From NCBI RefSeq assembly GCF_004102745.1, contig NZ_RLII01000009.1, positions 49,653 through 113,652 of the forward strand: a stretch of DNA of 64,000 bases. Direction: 5' to 3'. Shown here piece by piece: positions 1 to 8,570 of the stretch (its first letter is position 1; every line of letters starts with the position of its first letter). The notes beneath the pieces were generated by a model, which saw only the letters and a list, made by a program, of their open reading frames with translations, had not been told where the DNA came from and ran no database searches. This DNA comes from Acetivibrio mesophilus. GTDB taxonomy: Bacteria > Bacillota > Clostridia > Acetivibrionales > Acetivibrionaceae. A program made the translations under genes and the position numbers.

Positions 1-2353
1 GAATATAATCCGCAGACTTTTCTCCTTCTTCAATCATAACGGTCTGCTCTGCGCTCCCCTTGCTTCCGGAGGCCTTTACTTTTACCGTATAGCCTCCTTT
101 CGGTGCAACCCCATTGGAAAGAACCACTTTTCCCGATATGGTTTTCTTAAGGAGCAGAACCAGATTTATACCTACCTGATTTCCTTCTCTAACGTCAATA
201 TCGTCGGCACTGTTTTTGTCTACAACTGTACCACCCTTGCTGTAATACCCCGGTGAAACAAATATATCATCTTCAGGACATTGATAGAAAAGTTTGTACA
301 CTCCGGGATTGTAGTAAATTGTAAAAGACCCGGACCTTTCTCCGGCTGGAATAACAATAAAAGTTGTTCTTCCATCGGTCTCATGGGTAAAAATCATCCC
401 ACCAGGAGGTGCATAATATCCTTCAGGAAGAGATAATGTACCGCTTACAGTCCTTTTTTCAAGAAGCATTATGTTTATATTCGGCTGATTACCGGCTATA
501 GTGCTAACCTTCGAGGCTGAAGCGACATTGTATACAGTACCTCCACTGCTGTAATACTGTTCATTCATATATATTGACTGAAGTGTCAACAACTTGCTTT
601 TGATTATGTATCCTTCATCCGCCGGAACATTTATTGAATATGGCACCGAGCTTTCGCCTTCCGGAATTGTAACGGTAACTTTTGCTTCTTCAGAGCCGTT
701 GTAAGCTGTAATTTCGAAGCTTATTCCTCCATAAGGAGCTGTACCGGATGGCATGGATAAAACTCCACTAATGAACCTTTTTTCAATAAGTTCAAGGTCT
801 ATATTGTTTAAGTCCTCATTATCAACGGTAATCAAAGTTGCAGAACTTAGATATCTGACTGTTGAACCCTTTTTATAATACCCCTGTTCAACATACAAGT
901 TATTGGATGTCTTATAGGAAACATTATAGCCTGAACCTGTGGGAACATACATGGAGTAGGTGGCTTCTGACTTTCCCTCCGGTATTGTAATTGATTTGCT
1001 TTCAACTTTGGTTTTATTCAATGCTACAATTACTTCTACACTTATGCCACCTTCTGGAGCAACATCCTTTGGCAAGGATACCTTTCCCGAAACAATACGT
1101 TTGGCAATAAGTATAATATTTTTATCTACGGCATCTCCCAAAACAGTGTCTATCGGTGTAGCCGCTTTACTGTCCTTTACCGTGCCGTTTTCGTTATAAT
1201 AGCCTTTATTTAAGTATGCTATATCGCTTGTTTCATAGTATAGTGTATAACCCGAACCGTCGGGAACATATAAAACATATTCAATGGATGAAGCTCCCTC
1301 AGGGATTACTACGGTTTGAGAATCTTTATCCGAGCCATAGGTTGCCCATACAGTAACTTTTACACCATCTTTAGGTGCCGTACCTTCAGGCAAAGATATG
1401 GTACCAGTTATTCTCTTCTTTGCAATAAGATTCAAGTTAATATTTCCCTTATCTTCAGCGCTAACATCAATAAGGGTAGCAAGAGTGTTATATCTTACAG
1501 AACCAGACACGCTGTAATACGCAGTCTGTAAGTACATCCCATTTGAAGTCTGATAGCTTACAAGATATCCTTTATCCGATGTACTGGGCGGAACCTTCAG
1601 CATATAATCTGCAGAATTGTGCCCTTCAGGAATGATTACAGCAACTGTTGCCTTATCAGATCCGCTTGCTGCTGTTATGGTTACAGATACTCCACCAGCA
1701 GGAGCAACCCCGTCATCGGGAAGGGTTACAGCCCCTGAAATATCCCTTTTGGCTATGAGAGTCAGATTTATATCCGACTGCAAAGGTTCATCTGCTGTCA
1801 AGATTATCTGTTCAGCTGCAGAAGAACTTCTGACAGTGTCGCCTTCACAGTAATAACCAGTGCCTACATAATCGGCATTTGATGTCTGATAATACAAGGT
1901 ATACACTGCTTCTTGCGGAACAATTACAGTGTAATCAGCACTGCTTTTTCCTTCTGGAATGGCAACACTTACACTAGTAGTTTTTGAGCTGCTTTTGGCA
2001 TATACCTTTAACGCCAATCCTCCCGCAGGAGCCACTTTACCCTCCGGTAAGAGAACTCTACCGGATATTGTAAATACACTTGACGTGCCTACAGTTAAAG
2101 AAGCAGCTTTTAGCCCGAGCATTTCTTCATCCGGGTTTTGAAACAGTTCTTCTTGGGCATAAACATTTTCAGTTACGGTCTTTTCAGGTGTGGAATTATC
2201 GGCTTCTTCGATGTCAGGTGGATTCTGAACTTCAAGAATGTCATAATTCTCTGCCAAAGCTACCGCAGACGACACCCCGGCAGGTACCATCTCCCCAAAA
2301 AGCATCATAAAACACAATAGAATAGAAATAAAGACCTTAAGGTTTTTCCTCAT
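1..2353 (-). CDS. Secreted protein of tandem ~105-110 residue beta-rich repeats (C-terminus beyond window)
   Basis: The reading frame is open from an ATG at 2353 to the left edge, so at least 784 residues are present and the C-terminus is missing. The ATG follows a GGGGGG ribosome binding site. Residues 1 to about 33 form a signal peptide (MRKN then a hydrophobic run). After an acidic spacer come seven repeats, each opening with an I-S-G-x-V-x-L-P-x-G-x-A-P-x-G-G type motif. Their opening motifs lie near 2066, 1740, 1408, 1090, 772, 443 and 135, giving a period of 308-332 bp. Each repeat ends in a G-Y-Y-x-x-x-G-T-V segment and an I-N-L-x-L-I-A-K strand. The pattern suggests stacked beta-sandwich domains of a cell-surface or secreted protein. 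I do not recognise a catalytic domain, and the function is unknown. Many plus-strand open frames opposite it are shadows. Confidence 0.85.
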   Translation of the reverse strand, partial: MRKNLKVFISILLCFMMLFGEMVPAGVSSAVALAENYDILEVQNPPDIEEADNSTPEKTVTENVYAQEELFQNPDEEMLGLKAASLTVGTSSVFTISGRVLLPEGKVAPAGGLALKVYAKSSSKTTSVSVAIPEGKSSADYTVIVPQEAVYTLYYQTSNADYVGTGYYCEGDTVRSSSAAEQIILTADEPLQSDINLTLIAKRDISGAVTLPDDGVAPAGGVSVTITAASGSDKATVAVIIPEGHNSADYMLKVPPSTSDKGYLVSYQTSNGMYLQTAYYSVSGSVRYNTLATLIDVSAEDKGNINLNLIAKKRITGTISLPEGTAPKDGVKVTVWATYGSDKDSQTVVIPEGASSIEYVLYVPDGSGYTLYYETSDIAYLNKGYYNENGTVKDSKAATPIDTVLGDAVDKNIILIAKRIVSGKVSLPKDVAPEGGISVEVIVALNKTKVESKSITIPEGKSEATYSMYVPTGSGYNVSYKTSNNLYVEQGYYKKGSTVRYLSSATLITVDNEDLNNIDLELIEKRFISGVLSMPSGTAPYGGISFEITAYNGSEEAKVTVTIPEGESSVPYSINVPADEGYIIKSKLLTLQSIYMNEQYYSSGGTVYNVASASKVSTIAGNQPNINIMLLEKRTVSGTLSLPEGYYAPPGGMIFTHETDGRTTFIVIPAGERSGSFTIYYNPGVYKLFYQCPEDDIFVSPGYYSKGGTVVDKNSADDIDVREGNQVGINLVLLLKKTISGKVVLSNGVAPKGGYTVKVKASGSKGSAEQTVMIEEGEKSADYI

Positions 2354-2798
2354 ATATTACCCCCCATATTGTTGTTTTACTTTAGTAGGTCTTGTTATCA
2401 TAGGTTTAATTAAATCCCGACAATATGCAACACACCCTTTCGCTATAGGAATTAGGCAAATATCAAAACAACCCCCTCACCAACAGTTGATTTATCATAA
2501 AGCCTCAATACCCGGCATTAATTTCAACTCTATAGTTTGCAAAGGGTTATATAAAAACAACGCAATATGTAATATATTATATATTTGATGAAAATGAATA
2601 AAAGTACAGAAAAATGCCCTTCTTTTTTTATCATGCCCCCCAAAACAAATAAAGCAGTCAATATCTTAGAATATTTGTGTTTATTATGCATTTTTTAGAA
2701 CTATAGAAATATTATATCATAAAAAAAGTTTTAGTATATAGAATTTTATTGATTAGTAAATAAAAAGCATTTTAGAAAACTAAATATAATAAATAATA
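2354..2798. other. AT-rich intergenic region
   Basis: No gene is visible here. On the minus strand a weak candidate promoter for the repeat protein is TTGTCG, 17 bases, then TGATAA, about 50 bases upstream of its start. An ATGCCCCCCAAAA block at 2633-2645 recurs at 23601-23613 in another intergenic region. The rest is AT-rich with no hairpin or riboswitch that I recognise. Confidence 0.4.
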
Positions 2799-2831
2799 AA
2801 GGAATTCAACCTGCTATAGGTCGAATTCCTT
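2799..2831 (-). terminator. Intrinsic terminator of the small secreted protein gene
   Basis: An inverted repeat pairs AAGGAATTC with GAATTCCTT around a short loop and is followed on the minus strand by a T-rich tail. It lies about 30 bases behind the stop codon at 2860. Confidence 0.75.
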
Positions 2832-2859
2832 CATTATTTATGGCGATTAAGTTAAAAAC

Positions 2860-3390
2860 TTATTTACATTTGTGTTTTTTTAGATAGGATTTACGCATAA
2901 AGCTAGGATAACCGCTTCCATCCCATTCCTCAATTTTCTTATTAAACTCCTTAATGATCTGGTCAGCCTTTTTCCGGGGTAGTTTACCTTCCTTTACTTT
3001 TCTGTCAACTTTTTCTTTAAACCTTTTTGTAAGTTTCTCTCGCTTTTGCTCTACGGTTAGTTTATTAAATTCCTCAATTTCTTTAATCTTTGCATCTATT
3101 TTTGCATTGAGATCATCTGCTTCTTCCTTTGTAATCTTTCCTGCATCTAATAGCTCTCTAACCTTCTGCTTCTTATTCTTTAGCTTCTCTATAGGGTCAA
3201 TTTCAGCTTCAGAACCCTTATCCTTGACCCTGTGTTCCTTTATTTCACTTTTGCCTTTTGGGCTAATATCGTTCTTTTGCTGAGTAGTATTGGTTTTCGG
3301 TGACTCTGTAACTGCCGGCGATGCAAAAACAGAAACAGTAGACAAAGCAGTTATCAGAGCAGTTGCAATGATCATTTTATGGAATTTCAC
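2860..3390 (-). CDS. Small secreted Lys/Glu-rich protein, DUF2680-like
   Basis: This is a 176-residue protein. I place the start at a GTG at 3390 because it directly follows a near-perfect GGAGGTG ribosome binding site. The longer frame from 3429 would put that site inside the gene. Residues 1-24 form a signal peptide ending near V-F-A-S-P. The mature part is almost entirely charged helix, with segments such as K-x-G-K-I-T-K-E-E-A-D and V-K-E-G-K-L-P-R-K-K-A-D. These resemble the helix-turn-helix-like repeats of DUF2680 secreted proteins. It is monocistronic with its own terminator. The role is unknown. Confidence 0.8.
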   Translation of the reverse strand: MKFHKMIIATALITALSTVSVFASPAVTESPKTNTTQQKNDISPKGKSEIKEHRVKDKGSEAEIDPIEKLKNKKQKVRELLDAGKITKEEADDLNAKIDAKIKEIEEFNKLTVEQKREKLTKRFKEKVDRKVKEGKLPRKKADQIIKEFNKKIEEWDGSGYPSFMRKSYLKKHKCK

Positions 3391-3588
3391 TTTGCCACCT
3401 CCTTCAAAACTAGTATAACCATACTGCATAAAATAATTATTGTGTTTTTCTTGTATTGATTTTGAAATATATTAATTATCGATGCATATGTGTTATATTT
3501 TCCAATTAGTGGAGGCAGATTTCTAACAAAAATCCCTTATATGTTAAAAATTCCATTTTAAAATCAATCTTATATTGTCAGCTAATCT

Positions 3589-5778
3589 CTATACATACTC
3601 AATATTTGTCAAAAGCTTTGCAATTACTACTGCAATCTCAGCCCTTGTAGCTAGGTTTTTTGGATTTATCTTGCCATCAAATCCATTGACAACCCCTTCC
3701 TTTGTAAGAATAGCTACCCCTTCTCTTGCATAGCTGCTTATACTTTTTGCATCGCTGTAATTTTCAAGAAATTGTTCATCGGCTTTGTCAATCTTTGCAC
3801 CAGCTATTCTAAGAGCATTCACCACAATAACCATCATGTCCTCCCGGGTTATATTGGAATTGGGATTAAAATTTCTTCCGTCTCCCTTCACAATCCCCAG
3901 TGCCTTGGCAATGCCCACCGCCTCATAATAATACGCATCTTGTTTAACATCGTCAAAATTGTCTTCAAAATCAGCCTCTAAGTTCAGCGCCCTGATAATC
4001 ATGATGGTAAAATCCGCTCTTTTTGTGTTCACTCCCGGGTTGAACATCCCATTTTCATCGCCCTTGACAACACCTTCCTTATAAAGCATGTCAATTGCAT
4101 CCACGGCCCAGGAGTATTTCATACCAACATCCGGAAAATGTTTGGACTGATTGGTGCTGATGGCAAGTCCTTCACTCTCATTATGCAACCTGTCCAAGGC
4201 GGTAACAACATAATATACACTGTCAGCATTTTCAACCTCATAATCTACGAATTTTTGCTCGCCCTGGCTGTTTTTCCTGACAGTCGCAATAAGCTTGTAT
4301 GCACTGTTATCAGAGGTAGTGTCTGCCTTCTCTCCGGTATTAAAGCGGTAAATTGCATAATACGCAGTATCCGGGTCATTATCCGTCCATGAAATTTCCA
4401 CTCCCTTGGAAAGGGTATCTAATTTCCCCAGTGTGGGTGTATTGGGAGCGCTGCCACCCTTCCATGGCATTACAGGAATCAGGGCTTTCTGCGACCAGAG
4501 GTCATTCTTTATAGCTTTTACGGCCTGTTGCTTGCCCGAATCTCTAAAGTTCATAAAGCGGAACATAACAGTACCCATTATCTCAGGTTTTACAGCATTG
4601 AATTTCAATTGCCTTGTCAACTCTGGCACAGCATTTTCACCTTTAAAATACTGATCACTGTCATCGTTTATCTTATAAAACGCCTGACCTATATAAAGAT
4701 GCACATTCTTTCCCCTGCATACATCCGCCCACCACGAGCCAATCTCCCCGTAAGGTGCTCTGATGTTTGCAAAAGTAAAATAAACCTGGGGAGCAATATA
4801 ATCAATAAGCTCCTCTTCAACCCATTTTTTTGTATCAGCAAAGCATTTATCGTAATTTGTAAAGCCTGAGTTGGTGTTGGAACCATCACTATGCCCATCA
4901 CTTTTATTTCCCCATATGCCGGATGGGCTGATGCCAAATTTAACCCATGATTTTGTCCCTCTTATCTTTTGCGAAAGCTCCTTCACCAACAAATACGTAT
5001 TATTCCTTCTAAAATCGCCTATATTGGAAAACTGCCCTTTATTATACTTGTTATAGGTATCCTGATCCTTTAATTCGCCTTCATATTGCTCGTAGTAGAA
5101 ATAGTCATCAAAATGCACTCCATCCACATCATAGTTTTCTACTACTTCCATAACACGATTAATCACCCATTGCCTTGCTTCTGGTATTCCCGGGTCAACA
5201 ACAAACCTGTTCGTAGCTGTCTTAATCCATCCGGGATGCTCCTTGTATACACTCTTTTCAATTTTTAGAGATGAAATGGTTGAATCCGTTGTATTCATTG
5301 ATACCCTGTAAGGATTAAACCATGCGTGAATCTCCAGATTACGCTTATGAGCTTCTTCAACCGCAAATTCCAATGGGTCAAAGCCAGGATCCTTTCCAAA
5401 GGTCCCTGTAAGATAGCGCGACCAAGGCACAATATCCGATTTATAGAATGCATCTCCCTCAGGGCTTACCTGAAAGAATACGGCATTTAGATTCATATCT
5501 ACTGCGCTATCTAAAATATCCACAAGTTCTTCCTTGCTTTTGCTTATTCGTTCCGCAGGATTTTCAATCTTTCTCGTATCGGCAGAAGGCCAGTCAAGAT
5601 TTACAACTGTACTAATCCATGCTCCCCTGAGATGCCTTTTTACAACTGGAGTATCCTCAGGTATAAACTTTTGGTATGCACTCCAAGGCTCTGTCTTTGC
5701 GACACTGACCGCAAAAGTACAAACTATCGTTACTAATATCAATGAGATGCAGATAAGTCTTCTGTAATGATTCTTCAT
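3589..5778 (-). CDS. SLH-anchored family-10-like glycosyl hydrolase (GHL10) with FN3 domain
   Basis: The protein has 729 residues. Residues 1-28 form a signal peptide. Residues about 47-430 are a GHL10 (formerly DUF187) TIM-barrel, starting L-R-G-A-W-I-S-T-V and carrying the conserved D-G-V-H-F-D-D-Y-F-Y block at 219-228 and the H-A-W-F-N-P-Y block at 151-157. Residues about 443-540 look like a fibronectin type III domain. Three SLH repeats (about 548-600, 608-660, 672-725) close the protein and would anchor it to secondary cell wall polymer. GHL10 enzymes are thought to act on peptidoglycan or cell-wall glycans, but substrates are poorly known. It is therefore probably a surface enzyme acting on the cell's own envelope or on nearby polysaccharide. 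A GGGGGTT ribosome binding site precedes the start. Confidence 0.88.
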   Translation of the reverse strand: MKNHYRRLICISLILVTIVCTFAVSVAKTEPWSAYQKFIPEDTPVVKRHLRGAWISTVVNLDWPSADTRKIENPAERISKSKEELVDILDSAVDMNLNAVFFQVSPEGDAFYKSDIVPWSRYLTGTFGKDPGFDPLEFAVEEAHKRNLEIHAWFNPYRVSMNTTDSTISSLKIEKSVYKEHPGWIKTATNRFVVDPGIPEARQWVINRVMEVVENYDVDGVHFDDYFYYEQYEGELKDQDTYNKYNKGQFSNIGDFRRNNTYLLVKELSQKIRGTKSWVKFGISPSGIWGNKSDGHSDGSNTNSGFTNYDKCFADTKKWVEEELIDYIAPQVYFTFANIRAPYGEIGSWWADVCRGKNVHLYIGQAFYKINDDSDQYFKGENAVPELTRQLKFNAVKPEIMGTVMFRFMNFRDSGKQQAVKAIKNDLWSQKALIPVMPWKGGSAPNTPTLGKLDTLSKGVEISWTDNDPDTAYYAIYRFNTGEKADTTSDNSAYKLIATVRKNSQGEQKFVDYEVENADSVYYVVTALDRLHNESEGLAISTNQSKHFPDVGMKYSWAVDAIDMLYKEGVVKGDENGMFNPGVNTKRADFTIMIIRALNLEADFEDNFDDVKQDAYYYEAVGIAKALGIVKGDGRNFNPNSNITREDMMVIVVNALRIAGAKIDKADEQFLENYSDAKSISSYAREGVAILTKEGVVNGFDGKINPKNLATRAEIAVVIAKLLTNIEYV

Positions 5779-5893
5779 AAGAAATTTTAACCCCCATAAA
5801 TAATATTTCTCTACTCACAATGTTATGTTTTCGGCACACAGAAGTCAACCTGAAAATCTTGTTCATTTTACTTTTCCCTAAAATACTGCCGTG

Positions 5894-5937
5894 AAAAGGG
5901 GTGCCACAAAACCAATTAAGTTTGCAGCACCCCTTAT
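5894..5937 (-). terminator. Intrinsic terminator of nrdJ
   Basis: A strong hairpin pairs AAGGGGTGC with GCACCCCTT and ends in TTTT on the minus strand, about 20 bases behind the nrdJ stop codon. Confidence 0.85.
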
Positions 5938-5957
5938 TATATCTGAACCTCAAAAAA

Positions 5958-8300
5958 TCATCCGCATTTTGAATATCCGCAATTCCTACACACTACACAA
6001 CCACCCTCATGCTCTACCTTCTTACCGCACTCGGGGCAAACCGCAGTATCGCTGCCTTCCACACCATCTTCCAGCTCGGCAACCTTAAAATCCGCCTCAT
6101 CTTCTAGCGTATCTTCGCCTTTATGATAGGTATTTGCCGTAGGTCGCTGAAATTTCTGCTCCTCTGTGATACAAATTTCACTTGTGGCATCCTTTTGTCC
6201 ATTCTGCATTTTCGCAACCTTTTCTATAAGTCTGCCGATAGCGTCGGGACAAGACAGAACCTTTAACCCTTTCTGCCTTATTGTGGACGGACACCTTATC
6301 CCTTTCAACTGCTCAACAATGTACTTGTGGTCAACTCCAGAACGAAGAGCAATAGACACAAGCCTAGCCGTTGCTTCCGACTGAGAAGGGCATCCCCCTG
6401 CTCGCCCGGTATTTGTAAACACCTCACAAATGCCATGCTCGTCATAATTTACCGTTACATATAAATTACCGCATCCTATTTTTACCTTTTCAGTAAAACC
6501 GGTTGCAATTTCAGACCTCGGTCTCGGAGCTATGCCCGATACCTGATTAGTTTGACCTTTGTTCTCGGAGGCACTTTCTTCTTTACCTTTTACCTTTCCG
6601 ATATTAAGTACCTGCAGGTCTCTGCTACCGTCTCTGTATATTGTTACCCCTTTGCAATTCGTCTTATATGCAAGCCAAAAAGCATCGGAAACATCTTTAT
6701 GAGTTGCTTCATTTTTCAAATTTACAGTTTTTGATACGGCATTATCGGTATACTTCTGAAAAGCAGCCTGCATTCTTACATGCCAGTCAGGAGAAATGTC
6801 ATGGGATGTAACAAACACATTCTGAATATTCTCCGGTATTTCACCAAATCCCTTTATTGTACCTCTCTTGGCTATCCTTCGCATCAATTCGTCAGAATAA
6901 AATCCCTCTGTATTGGCTATCTGCTTGAAGACCGGATTAACCTCTATCAGCTCGTCATTATCCATTACATTTCTTATATATGAGATCGCAAATAGGGGCT
7001 CGATTCCGCTGGATACACCCGCAATAATACTCAATGTACCTGTAGGTGCTATAGTTGTGGTAGTGGCATTTCTCACCTTTACCCCCAGATCCTTGTAAAT
7101 ACTTTTGTCATAATAAGGGAATACACCCTTCCTTTCCGCCAGCTCGATTGAAGCCTTCTTGGACTCATCCTGTATAAAATACATTATCTTTTCTGCAAGG
7201 TCTATGGAAATTTGGGAATTATATGGAATATTCAATTTACAAAGCATGTCTGCCCATCCCATAACACCAAGACCTATTTTTCTTGTTCCCCTTGTCATCT
7301 CATCAATTTCAGGCAAAGGATACTTATTTACATCTATTACATTGTCAAGGAAGTGGACTGCCTTCCTTACCGTATTTCTAAGCTTATCAAAATCAACTTC
7401 CGTTTTTCCGCCAATGTCCTTCAACATATTGCTTAAATTGATCGACCCCAGATTGCATGCCTCATAAGGCAACAAAGGCTGCTCTCCACAAGGATTTGTA
7501 CTTTCGATTTGTCCTATTTCGGGAGTCACATTGTCCCTGTTTAATCTATCCAAAAAGATTATCCCGGGCTCGCCGTTATTCCATGCCATATCGACAATTA
7601 AATCAAACATCTCTTTTGCATTATGTTTACCAACTATATTGCCTGTATTGGGCTCAACAAGGTTGTAATCTTCATTTTTTTCCACAGCATTCATAAACTC
7701 TTCTGTTATGCCCACACTGATATTAAAGTTCGTAATATCGGCATTGTTCTTTTTGCATGTAATAAAGTCCATAATGTCAGGATGATCTACACGAAGTATG
7801 CCCATATTGGCACCTCTTCTGGTTCCTCCCTGCTTTACAGCCTCTGTAGCGGCATTAAACACCTTCATAAAGCTCACAGGTCCGCTGGCAACCCCTCCTG
7901 TGGAGTTTACCGAAGCGCCTTTGGGTCTTAAGCGCGAAAAACTAAAACCGGTGCCTCCACCGCTTTTATGTATAAGTGCAGCATTCTTTATGGTTTCAAA
8001 TATGCCTTCCATTGTATCTTCTATAGGTAGAACGAAACATGCACTTAATTGTCCTAAAGGTCTTCCTGCATTCATAAGAGTGGGGGAATTAGGCAAAAAG
8101 TCGAGATTTGCCATCATATCATAAAATTCCTGCTCAATATCCTTAAGCTCCTCTGCTGAGACACTTTCCTTATCAGCAGATGCAACAGCCCTGGCAACCC
8201 TCTTAAACATCCCCTCTGGATTTTCTAATAATTTCCCATTTTCATCTTTGGCAAGATACCTTTTTTCCAGGACTTTAATTGCGTTTTCGTTTAAATTCAT
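5958..8300 (-). CDS. nrdJ: Adenosylcobalamin-dependent (class II) ribonucleoside-diphosphate reductase
   Basis: This 780-residue enzyme reduces ribonucleotides to deoxyribonucleotides using a radical generated from adenosylcobalamin. Recognisable blocks are the S-A-C-F-V-L-P N-terminal active-site cysteine region, G-G-T-R-R-G-A-N-M-G, the N-P-C-G-E radical-site motif and the A-P-T-G-T-L-S motif. The C-terminus carries a cysteine-rich zinc-ribbon-like tail (C-P-E-C...C-x-x-C-G), as in clostridial NrdJ proteins. The ATG at 8300 follows a GAGGAGG ribosome binding site. The gene is monocistronic and has two NrdR boxes in its promoter, so it is probably repressed by NrdR when dNTP levels are high. 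Needing B12 rather than oxygen fits an anaerobe. Confidence 0.96.
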   Translation of the reverse strand: MNLNENAIKVLEKRYLAKDENGKLLENPEGMFKRVARAVASADKESVSAEELKDIEQEFYDMMANLDFLPNSPTLMNAGRPLGQLSACFVLPIEDTMEGIFETIKNAALIHKSGGGTGFSFSRLRPKGASVNSTGGVASGPVSFMKVFNAATEAVKQGGTRRGANMGILRVDHPDIMDFITCKKNNADITNFNISVGITEEFMNAVEKNEDYNLVEPNTGNIVGKHNAKEMFDLIVDMAWNNGEPGIIFLDRLNRDNVTPEIGQIESTNPCGEQPLLPYEACNLGSINLSNMLKDIGGKTEVDFDKLRNTVRKAVHFLDNVIDVNKYPLPEIDEMTRGTRKIGLGVMGWADMLCKLNIPYNSQISIDLAEKIMYFIQDESKKASIELAERKGVFPYYDKSIYKDLGVKVRNATTTTIAPTGTLSIIAGVSSGIEPLFAISYIRNVMDNDELIEVNPVFKQIANTEGFYSDELMRRIAKRGTIKGFGEIPENIQNVFVTSHDISPDWHVRMQAAFQKYTDNAVSKTVNLKNEATHKDVSDAFWLAYKTNCKGVTIYRDGSRDLQVLNIGKVKGKEESASENKGQTNQVSGIAPRPRSEIATGFTEKVKIGCGNLYVTVNYDEHGICEVFTNTGRAGGCPSQSEATARLVSIALRSGVDHKYIVEQLKGIRCPSTIRQKGLKVLSCPDAIGRLIEKVAKMQNGQKDATSEICITEEQKFQRPTANTYHKGEDTLEDEADFKVAELEDGVEGSDTAVCPECGKKVEHEGGCVVCRNCGYSKCG

Positions 8301-8321
8301 TAGATTAGCCTCCTCACAAAT

Positions 8322-8369
8322 TCACTACATTTTGTGTTCTTTCTTTTAGTGTCATACAGTATATTGTAT
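8322..8369 (-). promoter_or_regulatory. Two NrdR boxes upstream of nrdJ
   Basis: Two 16-bp sites match the NrdR box (consensus about ACACWATATWTWGTGT). The proximal site at 8322-8337 reads ACACAAAATGTAGTGA on the minus strand, and the distal site at 8354-8369 reads ATACAGTATATTGTAT on the plus strand. Each matches at 13 of 16 positions. They are 32 bp apart centre to centre, which is three helical turns and the usual spacing for paired NrdR boxes. The distal box covers the -10 element. Confidence 0.85.
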
Positions 8370-8390
8370 CATTTATCCATTACAAGTCAA
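8363..8390 (-). promoter_or_regulatory. Sigma-A-type promoter of nrdJ
   Basis: On the minus strand TTGACT (8385-8390) is separated by 16 bases from TACAAT (8363-8368). The -10 lies inside the distal NrdR box, which explains how NrdR would block transcription. Confidence 0.75.
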
Positions 8391-8502
8391 GTTGAAAAAA
8401 ATCATTTTTATGAAGAGTAATTTAATATATAACGAGATATTGAAGTTGCAGAAATAAAATTAGAATTAATAAAATTTTTAAGAATAATATAAATAAAATA
8501 AA

Positions 8503-8540
8503 AGCAGATAGCAAATGAAAATTCCATTTGCTATCTACAA
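8503..8540 (-). terminator. Intrinsic terminator of the first DUF4015 gene
   Basis: A long hairpin pairs GATAGCAAATG with CATTTGCTATC, followed by CTTTTATTTT on the minus strand, about 35 bases behind the stop codon at 8571. Confidence 0.85.
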
Positions 8541-8570
8541 TAATATCATAATACTATTAAAATTAATAGG

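Noticed and set aside
960..2320. Plus-strand open frames opposite the repeat protein, and similar frames opposite other long genes
   Set aside because: They are low-complexity antisense frames without ribosome binding sites and lie opposite clearly coding minus-strand genes.
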